NCBI RefSeq assembly: GCF_003058325.1
Contig: NZ_CP028843.1
Location: forward strand, 5,511,001-5,575,000
Direction: 5' to 3'
Source of the DNA: Methylobacterium currus
GTDB lineage: Bacteria; Pseudomonadota; Alphaproteobacteria; Rhizobiales; Beijerinckiaceae
Length of the DNA: 64,000 bases
Below are positions 1 through 8,161 of the stretch, one piece after another. The stretch's first letter is position 1. Each line of letters opens with the position of its first letter. A program made the position numbers and the translations under genes. Below the pieces are notes generated by a model. It was not told the origin of the DNA and did not search any database. It worked only from the letters and a program-made list of their open reading frames with translations.

Positions 1-41
1 GCGAGGATCACAAGATTCCGTTGCGCTGATGCGAGCGGTTC

Positions 42-2345
42 TCAGAACGCCAGCTTCATCCCCCCGATGACGCTGCGCGGCGCGCCGGCGAAGATCGAGC
101 CGGTGGTCGTGGCGAGCACGCTCGCCCCGTTCTGCAAGCCGGTCACGGCGCTGATCGAGTTCGCCAGCGGCTGGGCCGAGGCGATATAGGTCATGTCGAG
201 GATGTTGCGCATCTCGACATAGAGGCTGAGGCGCTTGGCATAGGATCCGATCAGGTCGGTGTCGTAGTGGATGTTGGCGTTGACGATCGTGTAGCCCGGC
301 GCCCGCAGCAGGTTGGCGTTGTCGAGGAAGAACCCGTCCTGGTAGACCGCCTCGACGAAGGCGCCGAGACCTTTCAGTGGTCCCGATGGCTGGTCGTAGC
401 CGATGCGGGCGAGGAGCTGGTGGGCCGGTACACCCGGGATCAGGCGGCCCGCCCGGTCGAACCGCGCGGTCAGGCTGCCGGCGCTCAATTGCTCGACGTA
501 GCGGGTGTAGACTTGGTCGTTGAGGCCGTAGGCCGCGACAGCGCGCCAGCCGGGCGAGAAGGCCCACTCGGCGCCCGCCTCGATGCCGCGATGCTCCGAG
601 GCCGGGGCGTTGAAGGTGTAGCTGAGCAGGCCCGCCCCCGGCGACTGGGTGACGAACTCGTTGCGGAAGAATTCGTAGAAGCCGGTCAGGCTCAGGCGCA
701 GATCGGGCAGGGGCGACCAGTCGACGCCAAGATCGAAGCCGAGATTGGTCTGGGTGCGCAAATCGGTGTTGTTGCCCGGCACGCCGGCCGGGGTGACGAA
801 CAGCGCGCTCGCCGCCGGGGTGGCGTAGCCGGCGGCGAGGCGGCCCCGGAAGGCCCAGGCCGTATCGGGCCGGTAGACCAGCGCCAGTTCGGGCGCCACG
901 TTGAGGAAGCTGCGGTCGATCTCGGCCAGGGCGCGGGTCGTGCCGGCGGCCGAATAGGCGTAGGTGAGGGTGCGCCCTGTCAGCCAGGTGTTCTCGGCCG
1001 AGACGCCGAGCACCCCGGTCCATTGCTCGGAGAGCGCGACCTCGGCCCGGGCCCGGCCGCCGAGATTCGACTGCGAAGCCTCCTGGTTGCTCGTGAGCGC
1101 GCCGAGCCGCGGGCCGCCATAGGGCGCCCGGTTGTAGAGGGCGATGTGGTTGTCGATCGCGCTGTAGGAGAAAGCCGCGTAGCCGACGACCGGCAGGCCG
1201 AACATCTCGCCGCGATGGGTGATGTCGGACAGGACATTGTAGGACGGATAGCTGCCGCGCGACGACGAGGTGTAGAACGGCTGGTCGAAGTTGCGCTCGT
1301 CGAAGCCGACTTGCGTGCGCCACGTCGTGTCGGCGTCGATGTCGTGCTCCCAGCGGCCGGCGATGATCGTGCGCCGGTCGGTGCGGCCGAAGGCGCCCTC
1401 GTCCGCCGTCACCGGCACGGTGGCGCCGAAGGCGCCGTTGCGGAACAGGTTGAAGGTGGTGCAGCCCGCCGCCGCGGTCGCGGCACTCGCGCAGCCGCGC
1501 TGGTACGGGTTGATCCGGTACTGCGCGAGCGACGAGCGGGCGGCGAGGTCGGCGTCGAGGGTGTTGTTGATGACCTTCAGGGTGAAGCGGTTGTCCGGAC
1601 TGGGGGTGTAGCTCGCCAGCAGGTTGACCGTCTGGGTGTCGGCGCTGGCATGGTCCTGGAAGCCGTTGAGCCGGAAATCGCTGGCGAACAGGCTGACCTC
1701 TGAGGGACCGCTCGCGCCGCCGACCGTGACATAGTGGTTGAGGGTGCCGAAGCTGCCGGCGTCGATGCCGATCTCGTAGCCGTCGATCTCCCGGCCGGTG
1801 CGGGTGCGGAAGGCGAGCGCACCGCCGGTGGCGTAGTTGCCGAAGAGGGGTGATTGCGGCCCGCGGAAGACGTCGATGCGCGAATAGGCCCGCGGGTCGG
1901 CGATGTCGAAGCGCGAGGCGCCGTCGGGCTGGGTGACGACGAAGCCGTCCTCCAGCACCACCATGTTCTTGATCACGCCGGTCGAGCGGGCGTTGTTGCC
2001 GCGGATCGACACCACCACGTCGCGCGGCCCGTTGCCCTGACGCATTGTGACGCCCGGGCTGTTGACCAGCACCTGGCCGACGCTGGTCGCCGGGCGGTTC
2101 GCGATCACGTCCCGCCGGCCGATTCCCGTCACCACCTCGCCGACCGGGTGCTCGATCACGCTCGGGCCCGAACCCGGCGGGGCGGCGACGCCGAAGGCGG
2201 GACCGGGCGGGCTCGCGCCGGCGACCGCGATCTCGTCGAGGGCGATGGTATCGGGTGCGCCCTGCGCCAGGGCGGTGCCGGGGAGGAGGGTGAGGAGGAG
2301 GGCGAGCGCGCGCGGGCGCAGGCCGGAACCGGGGGGGATCGGCAT
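42..2345 (-). CDS. TonB-dependent outer-membrane receptor
   Basis: Outer-membrane gated channel that imports a chelated metal or similar ligand using TonB energy; the ligand is not identifiable from sequence. The 767-residue product starts with a signal peptide ending near ALAQ (about residue 27). A possible TonB box (DEIAVAG) follows, then a plug domain (about 65-180) with the SIRG and FRGP elements, and a long beta-barrel ending in a terminal Phe, as is usual for BamA substrates. It is the last gene of a leftward cluster with the PepSY protein 57 bp upstream and a DUF2946 protein before that. This neighbourhood is common around iron or copper receptors, so a metal ligand is inferred. Confidence 0.9.
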   Translation of the reverse strand: MPIPPGSGLRPRALALLLTLLPGTALAQGAPDTIALDEIAVAGASPPGPAFGVAAPPGSGPSVIEHPVGEVVTGIGRRDVIANRPATSVGQVLVNSPGVTMRQGNGPRDVVVSIRGNNARSTGVIKNMVVLEDGFVVTQPDGASRFDIADPRAYSRIDVFRGPQSPLFGNYATGGALAFRTRTGREIDGYEIGIDAGSFGTLNHYVTVGGASGPSEVSLFASDFRLNGFQDHASADTQTVNLLASYTPSPDNRFTLKVINNTLDADLAARSSLAQYRINPYQRGCASAATAAAGCTTFNLFRNGAFGATVPVTADEGAFGRTDRRTIIAGRWEHDIDADTTWRTQVGFDERNFDQPFYTSSSRGSYPSYNVLSDITHRGEMFGLPVVGYAAFSYSAIDNHIALYNRAPYGGPRLGALTSNQEASQSNLGGRARAEVALSEQWTGVLGVSAENTWLTGRTLTYAYSAAGTTRALAEIDRSFLNVAPELALVYRPDTAWAFRGRLAAGYATPAASALFVTPAGVPGNNTDLRTQTNLGFDLGVDWSPLPDLRLSLTGFYEFFRNEFVTQSPGAGLLSYTFNAPASEHRGIEAGAEWAFSPGWRAVAAYGLNDQVYTRYVEQLSAGSLTARFDRAGRLIPGVPAHQLLARIGYDQPSGPLKGLGAFVEAVYQDGFFLDNANLLRAPGYTIVNANIHYDTDLIGSYAKRLSLYVEMRNILDMTYIASAQPLANSISAVTGLQNGASVLATTTGSIFAGAPRSVIGGMKLAF

Positions 2346-2402
2346 CGGACGTCTCGTCGGAAGCGGTGGAGGCGGCGCGTGAGCGCCGACGAAGACTGCG
2401 CG

Positions 2403-3785
2403 TCAGGCCGTCGCGGGCCGCCGGAGGCCGCGCCGCAAGCCGAGCCAAGCGGCGTCGACGGCGACCATCGCCAGGATCGCCAGCCCGGTGAGGGGGAAGG
2501 CGATCCCCATCGCCACGACGAGGCCGGTGACGGTCGCGACCGCCCGGCGGTCGTCGGGCCAGGCCGGCACGCCGAGGCGGCCCTTGGGGCGGCGCTTCCA
2601 CCACATCACCGCGGCGGTGACGGCGAGCAGGATCGTGGCGAGGCAGAAGGCCAGCATCAGGAGCTGGTTGACGCGCCCGGCGACCTCGCCCTTGTGCAGC
2701 CCGATCCCGTACTGGATCCCGCGCCCGACGATGCCGATGTCGCTGAAGCGCACGTTCACCAGCGGCCGGCCGGTATATTGGTCGAGGGAGATCATCCGCT
2801 GGCGGGTGACGTCGCGCGGATAGGCGGCCGCCGCGTAGACGCCGCTCAGACCCTGCGGCAGCGCCAGCTCGTAGCCCGCCGGCATGCCGAGGCCGGCGAG
2901 GATCTCGGTCGCCCGGTCGATGCCGATCGGCACGCCGTCGCGACCCTGCGAGCGCGGCAGCGGCGCGTCCTCGAGCGCCCAGCCGGTCTGGTCGAGCACC
3001 GCGCCCATCGGCACCGTCGAGACCGGCACCCCGGCCCAGAGTTCGTTCGGCTGGCCGAGCCCGGCGCGGTTCGACACCGCCCGGAACTGGTCGCCCCAGA
3101 GGATCGACCACGGCAGGCCGGTGGCGGCGAGGAAGAACAGCCCGGCCCCGGCGAGGAAGCCGGTGACCGCGTGCAGGTCGCGCCACCACACCCGCCGCGC
3201 CGGCGTGCCGCGCAGAGAGACGACCCCGCCGCCTTGGCCGCCACCCTGGCGGCGCGGCCACCAGAGGGAGATCCCGCTCAGGACCAGGATGAGCGTGAAG
3301 CCGGCCACGACCTCGATCAGGCCGTTCGCCACCGGCCCGAAAGTGGCGAGGCTGTGCAGCCGGCGCACCACCATCATGGCCTCCTCGCTGCGCCCGACCC
3401 GGTCGAGGACGGCGCCGTCATAGGGGTCGAGATAGACGAGGGTTTTGCCGGACGGCCCCGCCATGGTGACGATTGCCGTGCGGTCGGGAGCCTCCGGGCT
3501 CGCATAGGTCGTCGGCTGGGCGTCCGGCACCGCGTCGGCGGCGATGAAGACCAGCCGCTCCGGCGAGAGGGGCGGCGTCGCCCGCACCGGCACGAGGGTG
3601 CGGTGGGCAAACAGCGTGCGGTTGATCTCGTCCTTGAACAGGTAGACCGAGCCGGTGACCGACAGGAGGATCAGGAACGGCAGGCAGAGGAGGCCGGCAT
3701 AAAAGTGCCAGCGCCACACCGCGCGATGGAGGGCATCGCGCAGGCGGGCGCGCCCCGGGGCGGGGGCGGAGGAGACGGCGGGCAT
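2403..3785 (-). CDS. PepSY-associated TM helix protein
   Basis: Inner-membrane protein of about 460 residues from the PepSY_TM family, whose members are often linked to siderophore or metal-chelate uptake and some to reduction of the imported ligand. Four or more membrane helices are visible: FYAGLLCLPFLILLSVTG near residue 30, one near 190, one near 240 and two near the C-terminus. An arm with WRWHFYAGL and LHSL-type His residues could bind heme or metal. The frame stays open further upstream, but the ATG at 3785 gives the family N-terminus directly before the first helix. It lies between the DUF2946 gene and the TonB receptor, in the same direction. Confidence 0.88.
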   Translation of the reverse strand: MPAVSSAPAPGRARLRDALHRAVWRWHFYAGLLCLPFLILLSVTGSVYLFKDEINRTLFAHRTLVPVRATPPLSPERLVFIAADAVPDAQPTTYASPEAPDRTAIVTMAGPSGKTLVYLDPYDGAVLDRVGRSEEAMMVVRRLHSLATFGPVANGLIEVVAGFTLILVLSGISLWWPRRQGGGQGGGVVSLRGTPARRVWWRDLHAVTGFLAGAGLFFLAATGLPWSILWGDQFRAVSNRAGLGQPNELWAGVPVSTVPMGAVLDQTGWALEDAPLPRSQGRDGVPIGIDRATEILAGLGMPAGYELALPQGLSGVYAAAAYPRDVTRQRMISLDQYTGRPLVNVRFSDIGIVGRGIQYGIGLHKGEVAGRVNQLLMLAFCLATILLAVTAAVMWWKRRPKGRLGVPAWPDDRRAVATVTGLVVAMGIAFPLTGLAILAMVAVDAAWLGLRRGLRRPATA

Positions 3786-3832
3786 GGGGCGGGGATCCGG
3801 GAAGGCGTGATCGAGGTGGCGATGTGAGTCGA

Positions 3833-4195
3833 TCAGGCCTGCGGCGGTCCTCGTGGGCTGGCGCTCGTGTCGGGTGGGGCTCGCGCCGGGCTCTCGTCGG
3901 CGGCGGGCGGGACGCGGCCGGCGATGCTCGGCCGATCCCAGGCGAGGTGGAAGGCGAGGAGGAGCGGCGCTGCGAGGGCGATGGGGTGGGCCGCGACGCA
4001 GCAGGCGAGGGCGCAATGGGGGCCGCCCTGCGGGACGCCGTCCGCCGCGTCGGTATGGCAGATCACCGCGCCCGGGGCCGCCTGGGCCGGCACGGGGGCG
4101 AGGGCGCCGAGCAGCACCTGCAGGCACAGCGCGTAGAGCGCGACCACCGCGATGGTCGCGCGTCCGATCGACCGTGTCGGCAGGCTCACGCGCAT
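3833..4195 (-). CDS. DUF2946 family protein
   Basis: Small protein of about 120 residues with an N-terminal hydrophobic helix (residues about 10-35, ending in an Ala-rich AQAAPG that could be a signal cleavage site) and a Cys/His cluster (VICHTD, GGPHCALACC) typical of DUF2946. It has no biochemically established function; relatives sit next to copper or iron TonB receptors, as here, suggesting a periplasmic metal-handling role. The start at 4195 places the hydrophobic segment at the N-terminus. It is first in the leftward DUF2946-PepSY-receptor cluster, 47 bp before the PepSY gene. Confidence 0.72.
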   Translation of the reverse strand: MRVSLPTRSIGRATIAVVALYALCLQVLLGALAPVPAQAAPGAVICHTDAADGVPQGGPHCALACCVAAHPIALAAPLLLAFHLAWDRPSIAGRVPPAADESPARAPPDTSASPRGPPQA

Positions 4196-4493
4196 GACTC
4201 CGGGGTAGGCCGACGGACCTGAGAGCGTCAATGACGAAGGCGAGGCCGTGGGCGGATTTTCGGGGGGCGGTGCCGCGTTGCGGCGCTCCGGGCGCCTAAC
4301 CAGACTTGCGTTGGCAGGCCAACGCTTCCTCCACTTAGGTTGCTGTTTCGTCGCAGCTTTCTGTCGCAAAACCGACGACCACTTTTGCTAATCGGCTTAG
4401 ATGACGGTGGTCGCAGCACGCCGACCCTTGTACCCTCCTTCGAGCGCGACAGTTCAGGCTCATGCGCGGTATGCCCGGCCGTTTCCTTGAAGC
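4196..4493. other. intergenic control region of the receptor cluster
   Basis: No convincing gene. It holds the probable promoter region of the leftward metal-uptake cluster, including an 18-bp dyad at 4308-4325. It ends at the dispersed 119-bp repeat. Short open frames here overlap the repeat and have no recognisable content. Confidence 0.5.
4308..4325. promoter_or_regulatory. 18-bp perfect dyad, possible operator
   Basis: Arms GCGTTGGC and GCCAACGC are exact reverse complements around a 2-base spacer. The site lies about 112 bp upstream of the DUF2946 start, where a repressor of the metal-uptake cluster could bind. It does not match the AT-rich Fur or Irr consensus, so the cognate regulator is unknown. 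Confidence 0.4.
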
Positions 4494-4612
4494 GTAATAC
4501 CGCCGCGTCTTCGAACGGACTCGTTCGAAGGCGCTGGCTCAGCCCGAATGGGCGCCGGCGCTGATGCGCCGGACGCTTTCGCATCGACGTGTCGATGCGA
4601 AAGCGCGATGGT
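4494..4612. repeat. 119-bp dispersed repeat, copy A
   Basis: Matches 46188-46306 over 119 positions with no gap and about four mismatches. It contains two strong internal dyads: TTCGAACG/CGTTCGAA around a 4-base loop, and a 14-bp perfect stem (GCTTTCGCATCGAC / GTCGATGCGAAAGC) around GT. It ends 13 bases before the start of the 110-residue coiled-coil gene and may supply promoter or leader sequence for it. Confidence 0.85.
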
Positions 4613-4625
4613 ATAAGACAGCTGA

Positions 4626-4958
4626 ATGACCGCCGTCGCCTTCGACATCCTGCGCTTTGTCCGGACCTTGCGCGACAAGGCCAAAATGTCGCCGGAACAG
4701 GCCGAAGGTCTGGCCGAGGCGATCGCCGAGGCAATCCAGGCTGACCTCGCCACGAAATCCGATATCGAAAGCCTCAAAACCGATATCGAGACCCTGAAGA
4801 TCACGACGAGGTCGGATCTGCGTGAAGCCGAGCTTCGCCTGGAGGCCAAGGTCGAGGCCACGAAGTCCGACATCTTCAAATGGATGATCGGGTCGATCGG
4901 TTGCCAGGCCGTCGTCATCGTTGGTGCGATCGTGGCGCTGTCGCGTATCACCCATTGA
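4626..4958 (+). CDS. small coiled-coil membrane protein (DUF1640-like)
   Basis: A 110-residue protein: a helical N-terminal part (about 1-40), a charged coiled coil with repeated TKSDIE/TRSDLRE heptads (about 42-85) and one C-terminal membrane helix (about 88-106). This layout resembles the DUF1640/CCDC90 family, which is membrane-anchored through the C-terminus and whose bacterial function is unknown. It faces the SGNH hydrolase gene, with 24 bp between the two stop codons and a small CGCCC/GGGCG hairpin in the gap. Confidence 0.72.
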   Translation: MTAVAFDILRFVRTLRDKAKMSPEQAEGLAEAIAEAIQADLATKSDIESLKTDIETLKITTRSDLREAELRLEAKVEATKSDIFKWMIGSIGCQAVVIVGAIVALSRITH

Positions 4959-4982
4959 TGCGCCCTTCGAACGGGCGGGGTG

Positions 4983-5990
4983 TCAGCGCTTCGGCCGACC
5001 TTTCCCGCCAGAGGGCGCCCGGCCGCCGGCCGGCTTGGCGGCCGGGGCGCCCGACGCTTCCGCCGAAGCCGCGAGGGCGGCCAGCGCCTCGGCTCGCGCC
5101 GGGGGCTGCGGAAGCGTGTCCAGGGCCGTCGCGACGGCTTTCGCGATCCTGGCGAAGCCCGCAGGGTTGGGGTGGAGTTCGTTCGCCCACTCGGCGGCCG
5201 AGAGCGTGCCCTGCGTCTCGACGAGGTGGAAGAGGTTGGCGGGCTCCGCCGCGAGCCGCGCCAGCATGGCCCGGAAGGCGACGAGCGCCTGCTTGACGAT
5301 GGCGGTGCCCGCCGCGGTCGACCAGTTGCAGAAGTCGAGCGAGGGCTTGAGCCAGGGGCCGGCGCAGGGCGGATGCGCACCGTTCGGAATCGGGAAGTCG
5401 TAGCAATGGGCGAGGATCGGGACGCCGGGCGCCACCCTGTCCCGCATGGCGAAGAGGGCGCGGTAGCAGGCCTCGACCATGCCGAGGGCGCCCTCGAACC
5501 GCTGCGCGTTGAGGCCCTTGGTCTTGCCGTCGTTGAAGTCGAGGAAGATACAGAACTGGTCCCCGGCGATGTCGTTGCCTCCGGCCGAGAACAGGATCGC
5601 GTCCGGCTTGCCGTCGATCCAGTTCGAGGGGTCGCTCAGGGCGGCGATCATCCGCGACTGCTTCTCCAGCGACATCATCCCGACCGCCGCCTCGCCGTGA
5701 TGGGCGAGGTTGAGGATGGTCGGCGGCATCGGGCCGATGCGGCGCAGCTGGGCGATGACGTCGGTATCGACCAGCGGCAGCCCGTTCCCCGTCAGGGGAT
5801 AGTCGAACCAGCTGTCGCCCTGCGCGAGGAGAACCAGGGGACGGTTGAGGACCGGGGCCCCGAGCAGGCGCGCGCTCGCCTGGGCGGTCGCGAGCCGGCC
5901 GATGGTCGCCTTGTGGACGGCGAGGCGCTGGGCGATGTCCCGCTCGATGCGCCGCTTGACCTCGTCCTGGACGAGAACATCGTCGATCAT
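4983..5990 (-). CDS. SGNH/GDSL-type hydrolase
   Basis: A 335-residue serine hydrolase of the SGNH superfamily (esterase, lipase or acyl-hydrolase). The catalytic blocks are visible: GDSW with nucleophile Ser60, a conserved Gly near residue 99 (NLAHHGEA), GGND with Asn139, and the C-terminal His273 in NELHPN, which replaces the usual DxxH with ExxH. No signal peptide is evident, so it is probably cytoplasmic. The last 50 residues are Ala/Pro/Gly/Lys-rich and likely disordered. Substrate cannot be assigned. It is transcribed alone, convergent with the small coiled-coil gene. Confidence 0.85.
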   Translation of the reverse strand: MIDDVLVQDEVKRRIERDIAQRLAVHKATIGRLATAQASARLLGAPVLNRPLVLLAQGDSWFDYPLTGNGLPLVDTDVIAQLRRIGPMPPTILNLAHHGEAAVGMMSLEKQSRMIAALSDPSNWIDGKPDAILFSAGGNDIAGDQFCIFLDFNDGKTKGLNAQRFEGALGMVEACYRALFAMRDRVAPGVPILAHCYDFPIPNGAHPPCAGPWLKPSLDFCNWSTAAGTAIVKQALVAFRAMLARLAAEPANLFHLVETQGTLSAAEWANELHPNPAGFARIAKAVATALDTLPQPPARAEALAALAASAEASGAPAAKPAGGRAPSGGKGRPKR

Positions 5991-6659
5991 GCTGTGCTCC
6001 CCGACGTTCGACGGCAGTCAGAGCCCGTTTAAGCGGACTGACCCCATCCAGCCCTTCACGTCATCCCGCGGCCGCGAAAGTGGAGCCCGGGATCCATAAC
6101 CGCCACGTCTCCGGAAGAGGCGGAATGCCGATCGCCTTGCTCGCCATCGTCAGCGGTTCTGGACCCCGGGTTCTCGCCTTCGACGAATCCCGATATGACG
6201 TGGAGAGATGTCGGCGTGTGCGCGAGAAGAAAATTTCACATTTGTTCAATTTGTAAATGGCATCGTACTTGGAAATTGCATCTGTATCAAGATGCCCCCT
6301 GCTGTTATTGGATAGTAATCCACCAATGCGATTTGTGCATCGCACACGGGATCGTGAAAAATCGCCTGTTTGATCCACATCGGGCAAAGACATGATCGCT
6401 ACCCGGATGCGGCCCGGCAAAAGGCTGGGATTGTGGTCGGCCGTCGCCCTGGCGACTGTACTTCCGAGTGATCGTGCAGTACAGTCCTCGTCGCATCGCA
6501 TGTGCGATGCCTTCAATACATGTTTCGAGTGACGATCCGATCGCGATTTGGAAGGCTGTCTCGGATAGGATGTTCCGGCTCTCGCTCCACGTCTCGTGCT
6601 TAAGCGTGAATTAACGATGACGTGCGAGCGTCAAGGTCAACGCGCATCGATGATTCGCG
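5991..6659. other. gene-free gap with repeat and AT-richer patch
   Basis: No gene is supported. The left part carries a MITE-like repeat (6083-6175). Positions about 6215-6400 are clearly AT-richer than the surroundings; the only open frame there is a 66-codon one with no family resemblance. The right part leads into the coiled-coil gene at 6660. Confidence 0.5.
6083..6175. repeat. MITE-like element, copy 1
   Basis: About 93 bp bounded by imperfect inverted repeats of about 21-23 bp: the left arm (6083-6103) contains CCCGGGATCCATAACCGC, and the reverse complement of the right arm (6153-6175) contains CCCGGGGTCCAGAACCGC. A related element with the same arms lies at 46051-46153. It has no coding capacity. 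A small non-autonomous element or structured intergenic repeat fits. Confidence 0.65.
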
Positions 6660-7187
6660 ATGGCCGATGGGGCGCACGTCATGGGACTCGACGTCTTCGA
6701 AAGCATTCGCGCGACGCGACCGGGCAATGCGTGCGACTGGCTCGAGCAGAGCGTCATCGCGACTCTCGGTGACGGGCTCGGTGCCATGAACGAGCGTGAG
6801 GGCCCGGCCTCCACCGACGGCATCGCGCCGCCGCCGGACGCCCTGATCGTGCAGGCGCGGCAAGCCGCGTGCGGGCCCGGCGAGGCCGAGACGCAGGTCC
6901 GGCAGCGCGAGTTGCGGGCCAGGACCCTGCTCCGCAGCGCGCATAAGCGGCTCGACGAGGCCGCCGCGCGCGAGGCGCAGGCCGAGATGCGGGTGCGTGC
7001 GGCGGAGGAGAGGCTGCGGGTGGTGGAGGCGCGGGCGGCCGCGAGGGTCGAGGCGGCCGAGGCCCGCGCGCGCCGGGCCGAGGAGGCCGCCCGCAGTGCC
7101 CTGGCCTGGCTGCAGCGCCTCCAGCCGGCGGAGTTCGGTGGCGGGCCGGCCGCAGCGCAGCCCCCCGGCCTGCGGCGCGTCGCCTGA
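6660..7187 (+). CDS. hypothetical coiled-coil protein
   Basis: A 175-residue protein I do not recognise. From about residue 75 to 155 it is almost entirely Ala/Arg/Glu with a regular coiled-coil pattern (AAEERLRVVEARAAAR and similar), ending in a Gly/Pro-rich tail. There is no signal peptide or membrane helix. The start could be the ATG at 6660 or one of the in-frame ATGs at 6681 or 6786. Codon bias agrees with a real gene, but the low-complexity composition makes homology calls unreliable. Confidence 0.55.
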   Translation: MADGAHVMGLDVFESIRATRPGNACDWLEQSVIATLGDGLGAMNEREGPASTDGIAPPPDALIVQARQAACGPGEAETQVRQRELRARTLLRSAHKRLDEAAAREAQAEMRVRAAEERLRVVEARAAARVEAAEARARRAEEAARSALAWLQRLQPAEFGGGPAAAQPPGLRRVA

Positions 7188-7201
7188 GCGGACGCGTCCC
7201 C

Positions 7202-8149
7202 TCAGTACCCGCGCGCCACGTCAACGGCGGCCGGGATCCGGCCCGTGCCGCGATAGGTGCGCAGGTTGCCGGCGACGATCGCGGCTGCGCTGGCCGGGGT
7301 GGTCGGCCCGGAGATGTGCGGCAGCACGGTCACGCCGGGATGGCGCCACAGGGGAGAGCCGGGGGGCAGCGGCTCGACCTCGAACACGTCCAGCACCGCG
7401 TGCGAGAGGTGCCCCGTATCGAGGGCGGCGAGGAGCGCGTCGGTCGCGACGATCGGCCCGCGGCCGAAATTGATCAGCGCCGCCCCCGGCTTCATCGCGG
7501 CAAGGCGCCCGGCATCGAGGAGGCCGCGGGTCTCGTCGGTCAGCGGCAGCAGGCAGACGGCGATGTCGCTCGCCGCGAGGAGGTCGGCGAGGCCGTCCGG
7601 CCCGGAGAAGCCCGTCACCCCCGGCGGCACGTCCTTGGGCGAGCGGCTCCAGGCCGCGACCCGGAAGCCCGCCCCCACCAGGCGCCCGGCCGCCGCGCTG
7701 CCCAGTGCCCCGAGGCCCAGGAGCCCGACGGTGGCCTCGGCCGGCGGCCGGTAGGCGAGCTGGCGCCAGGTCCCGGCCTCCTGCTGGCGCCGGTAGGCCG
7801 GCATGTCGCGCTGGAGATAGTAGGTCCAGGCCAGCACCGCCTCGGCCATGGTGCGGGCGAGCTCGGGATCGATCAGGCGGACGATCGGCACGCCGTTCTG
7901 CCCGAGATCGCGCACCAGCCGCTCGACCCCGGCCCACAGGCTCTGGATCCAGGCGAGGTTCGGCAGCAGCGCCACCTCGGCGGGATCGGGATTGGCCACG
8001 ATGGCGATCCGGATTCCGGCGCGCTCCTCCGCGCTCAAGAGCCGGAACGGCCGGATGGTCTCCTCGGGCAAAGCCGCGGACAAAGCCGCCAGGAACTCGG
8101 CCTCCTCCTCGGCATCGAGCTTGCCCAGGAACGCGATCGGTACGGACAT
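7202..8149 (-). CDS. ghrA: D-2-hydroxyacid dehydrogenase (GhrA-like)
   Basis: A 315-residue NAD(P)-dependent D-2-hydroxyacid dehydrogenase of the glyoxylate/hydroxypyruvate reductase A type, which reduces 2-oxo acids to 2-hydroxy acids in the cytoplasm. It shows the Rossmann GLGALG at 145-150, the catalytic Arg229 in NFGRGPIV, the Glu of DVFEVEPLP near 256-258 and His277 in LPHISG. Length matches GhrA (about 312). It lies 12 bp downstream of an aminotransferase gene in the same direction, so the pair may convert an amino acid to its hydroxy acid through the 2-oxo acid; that link is inferred. Confidence 0.86.
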   Translation of the reverse strand: MSVPIAFLGKLDAEEEAEFLAALSAALPEETIRPFRLLSAEERAGIRIAIVANPDPAEVALLPNLAWIQSLWAGVERLVRDLGQNGVPIVRLIDPELARTMAEAVLAWTYYLQRDMPAYRRQQEAGTWRQLAYRPPAEATVGLLGLGALGSAAAGRLVGAGFRVAAWSRSPKDVPPGVTGFSGPDGLADLLAASDIAVCLLPLTDETRGLLDAGRLAAMKPGAALINFGRGPIVATDALLAALDTGHLSHAVLDVFEVEPLPPGSPLWRHPGVTVLPHISGPTTPASAAAIVAGNLRTYRGTGRIPAAVDVARGY

Positions 8150-8161
8150 CGGAAGCCCCCT

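Noticed and set aside
4460..5380. Long - strand frame across the 119-bp repeat and the SGNH gene
   Set aside because: Translates the repeat and the antisense of other genes. Its similarity to a frame at 45935-46492 is due only to the shared repeat.
6195..6395. 66-codon frame in the AT-rich patch
   Set aside because: No ribosome site, no family resemblance and atypical codons; not enough to call a gene.
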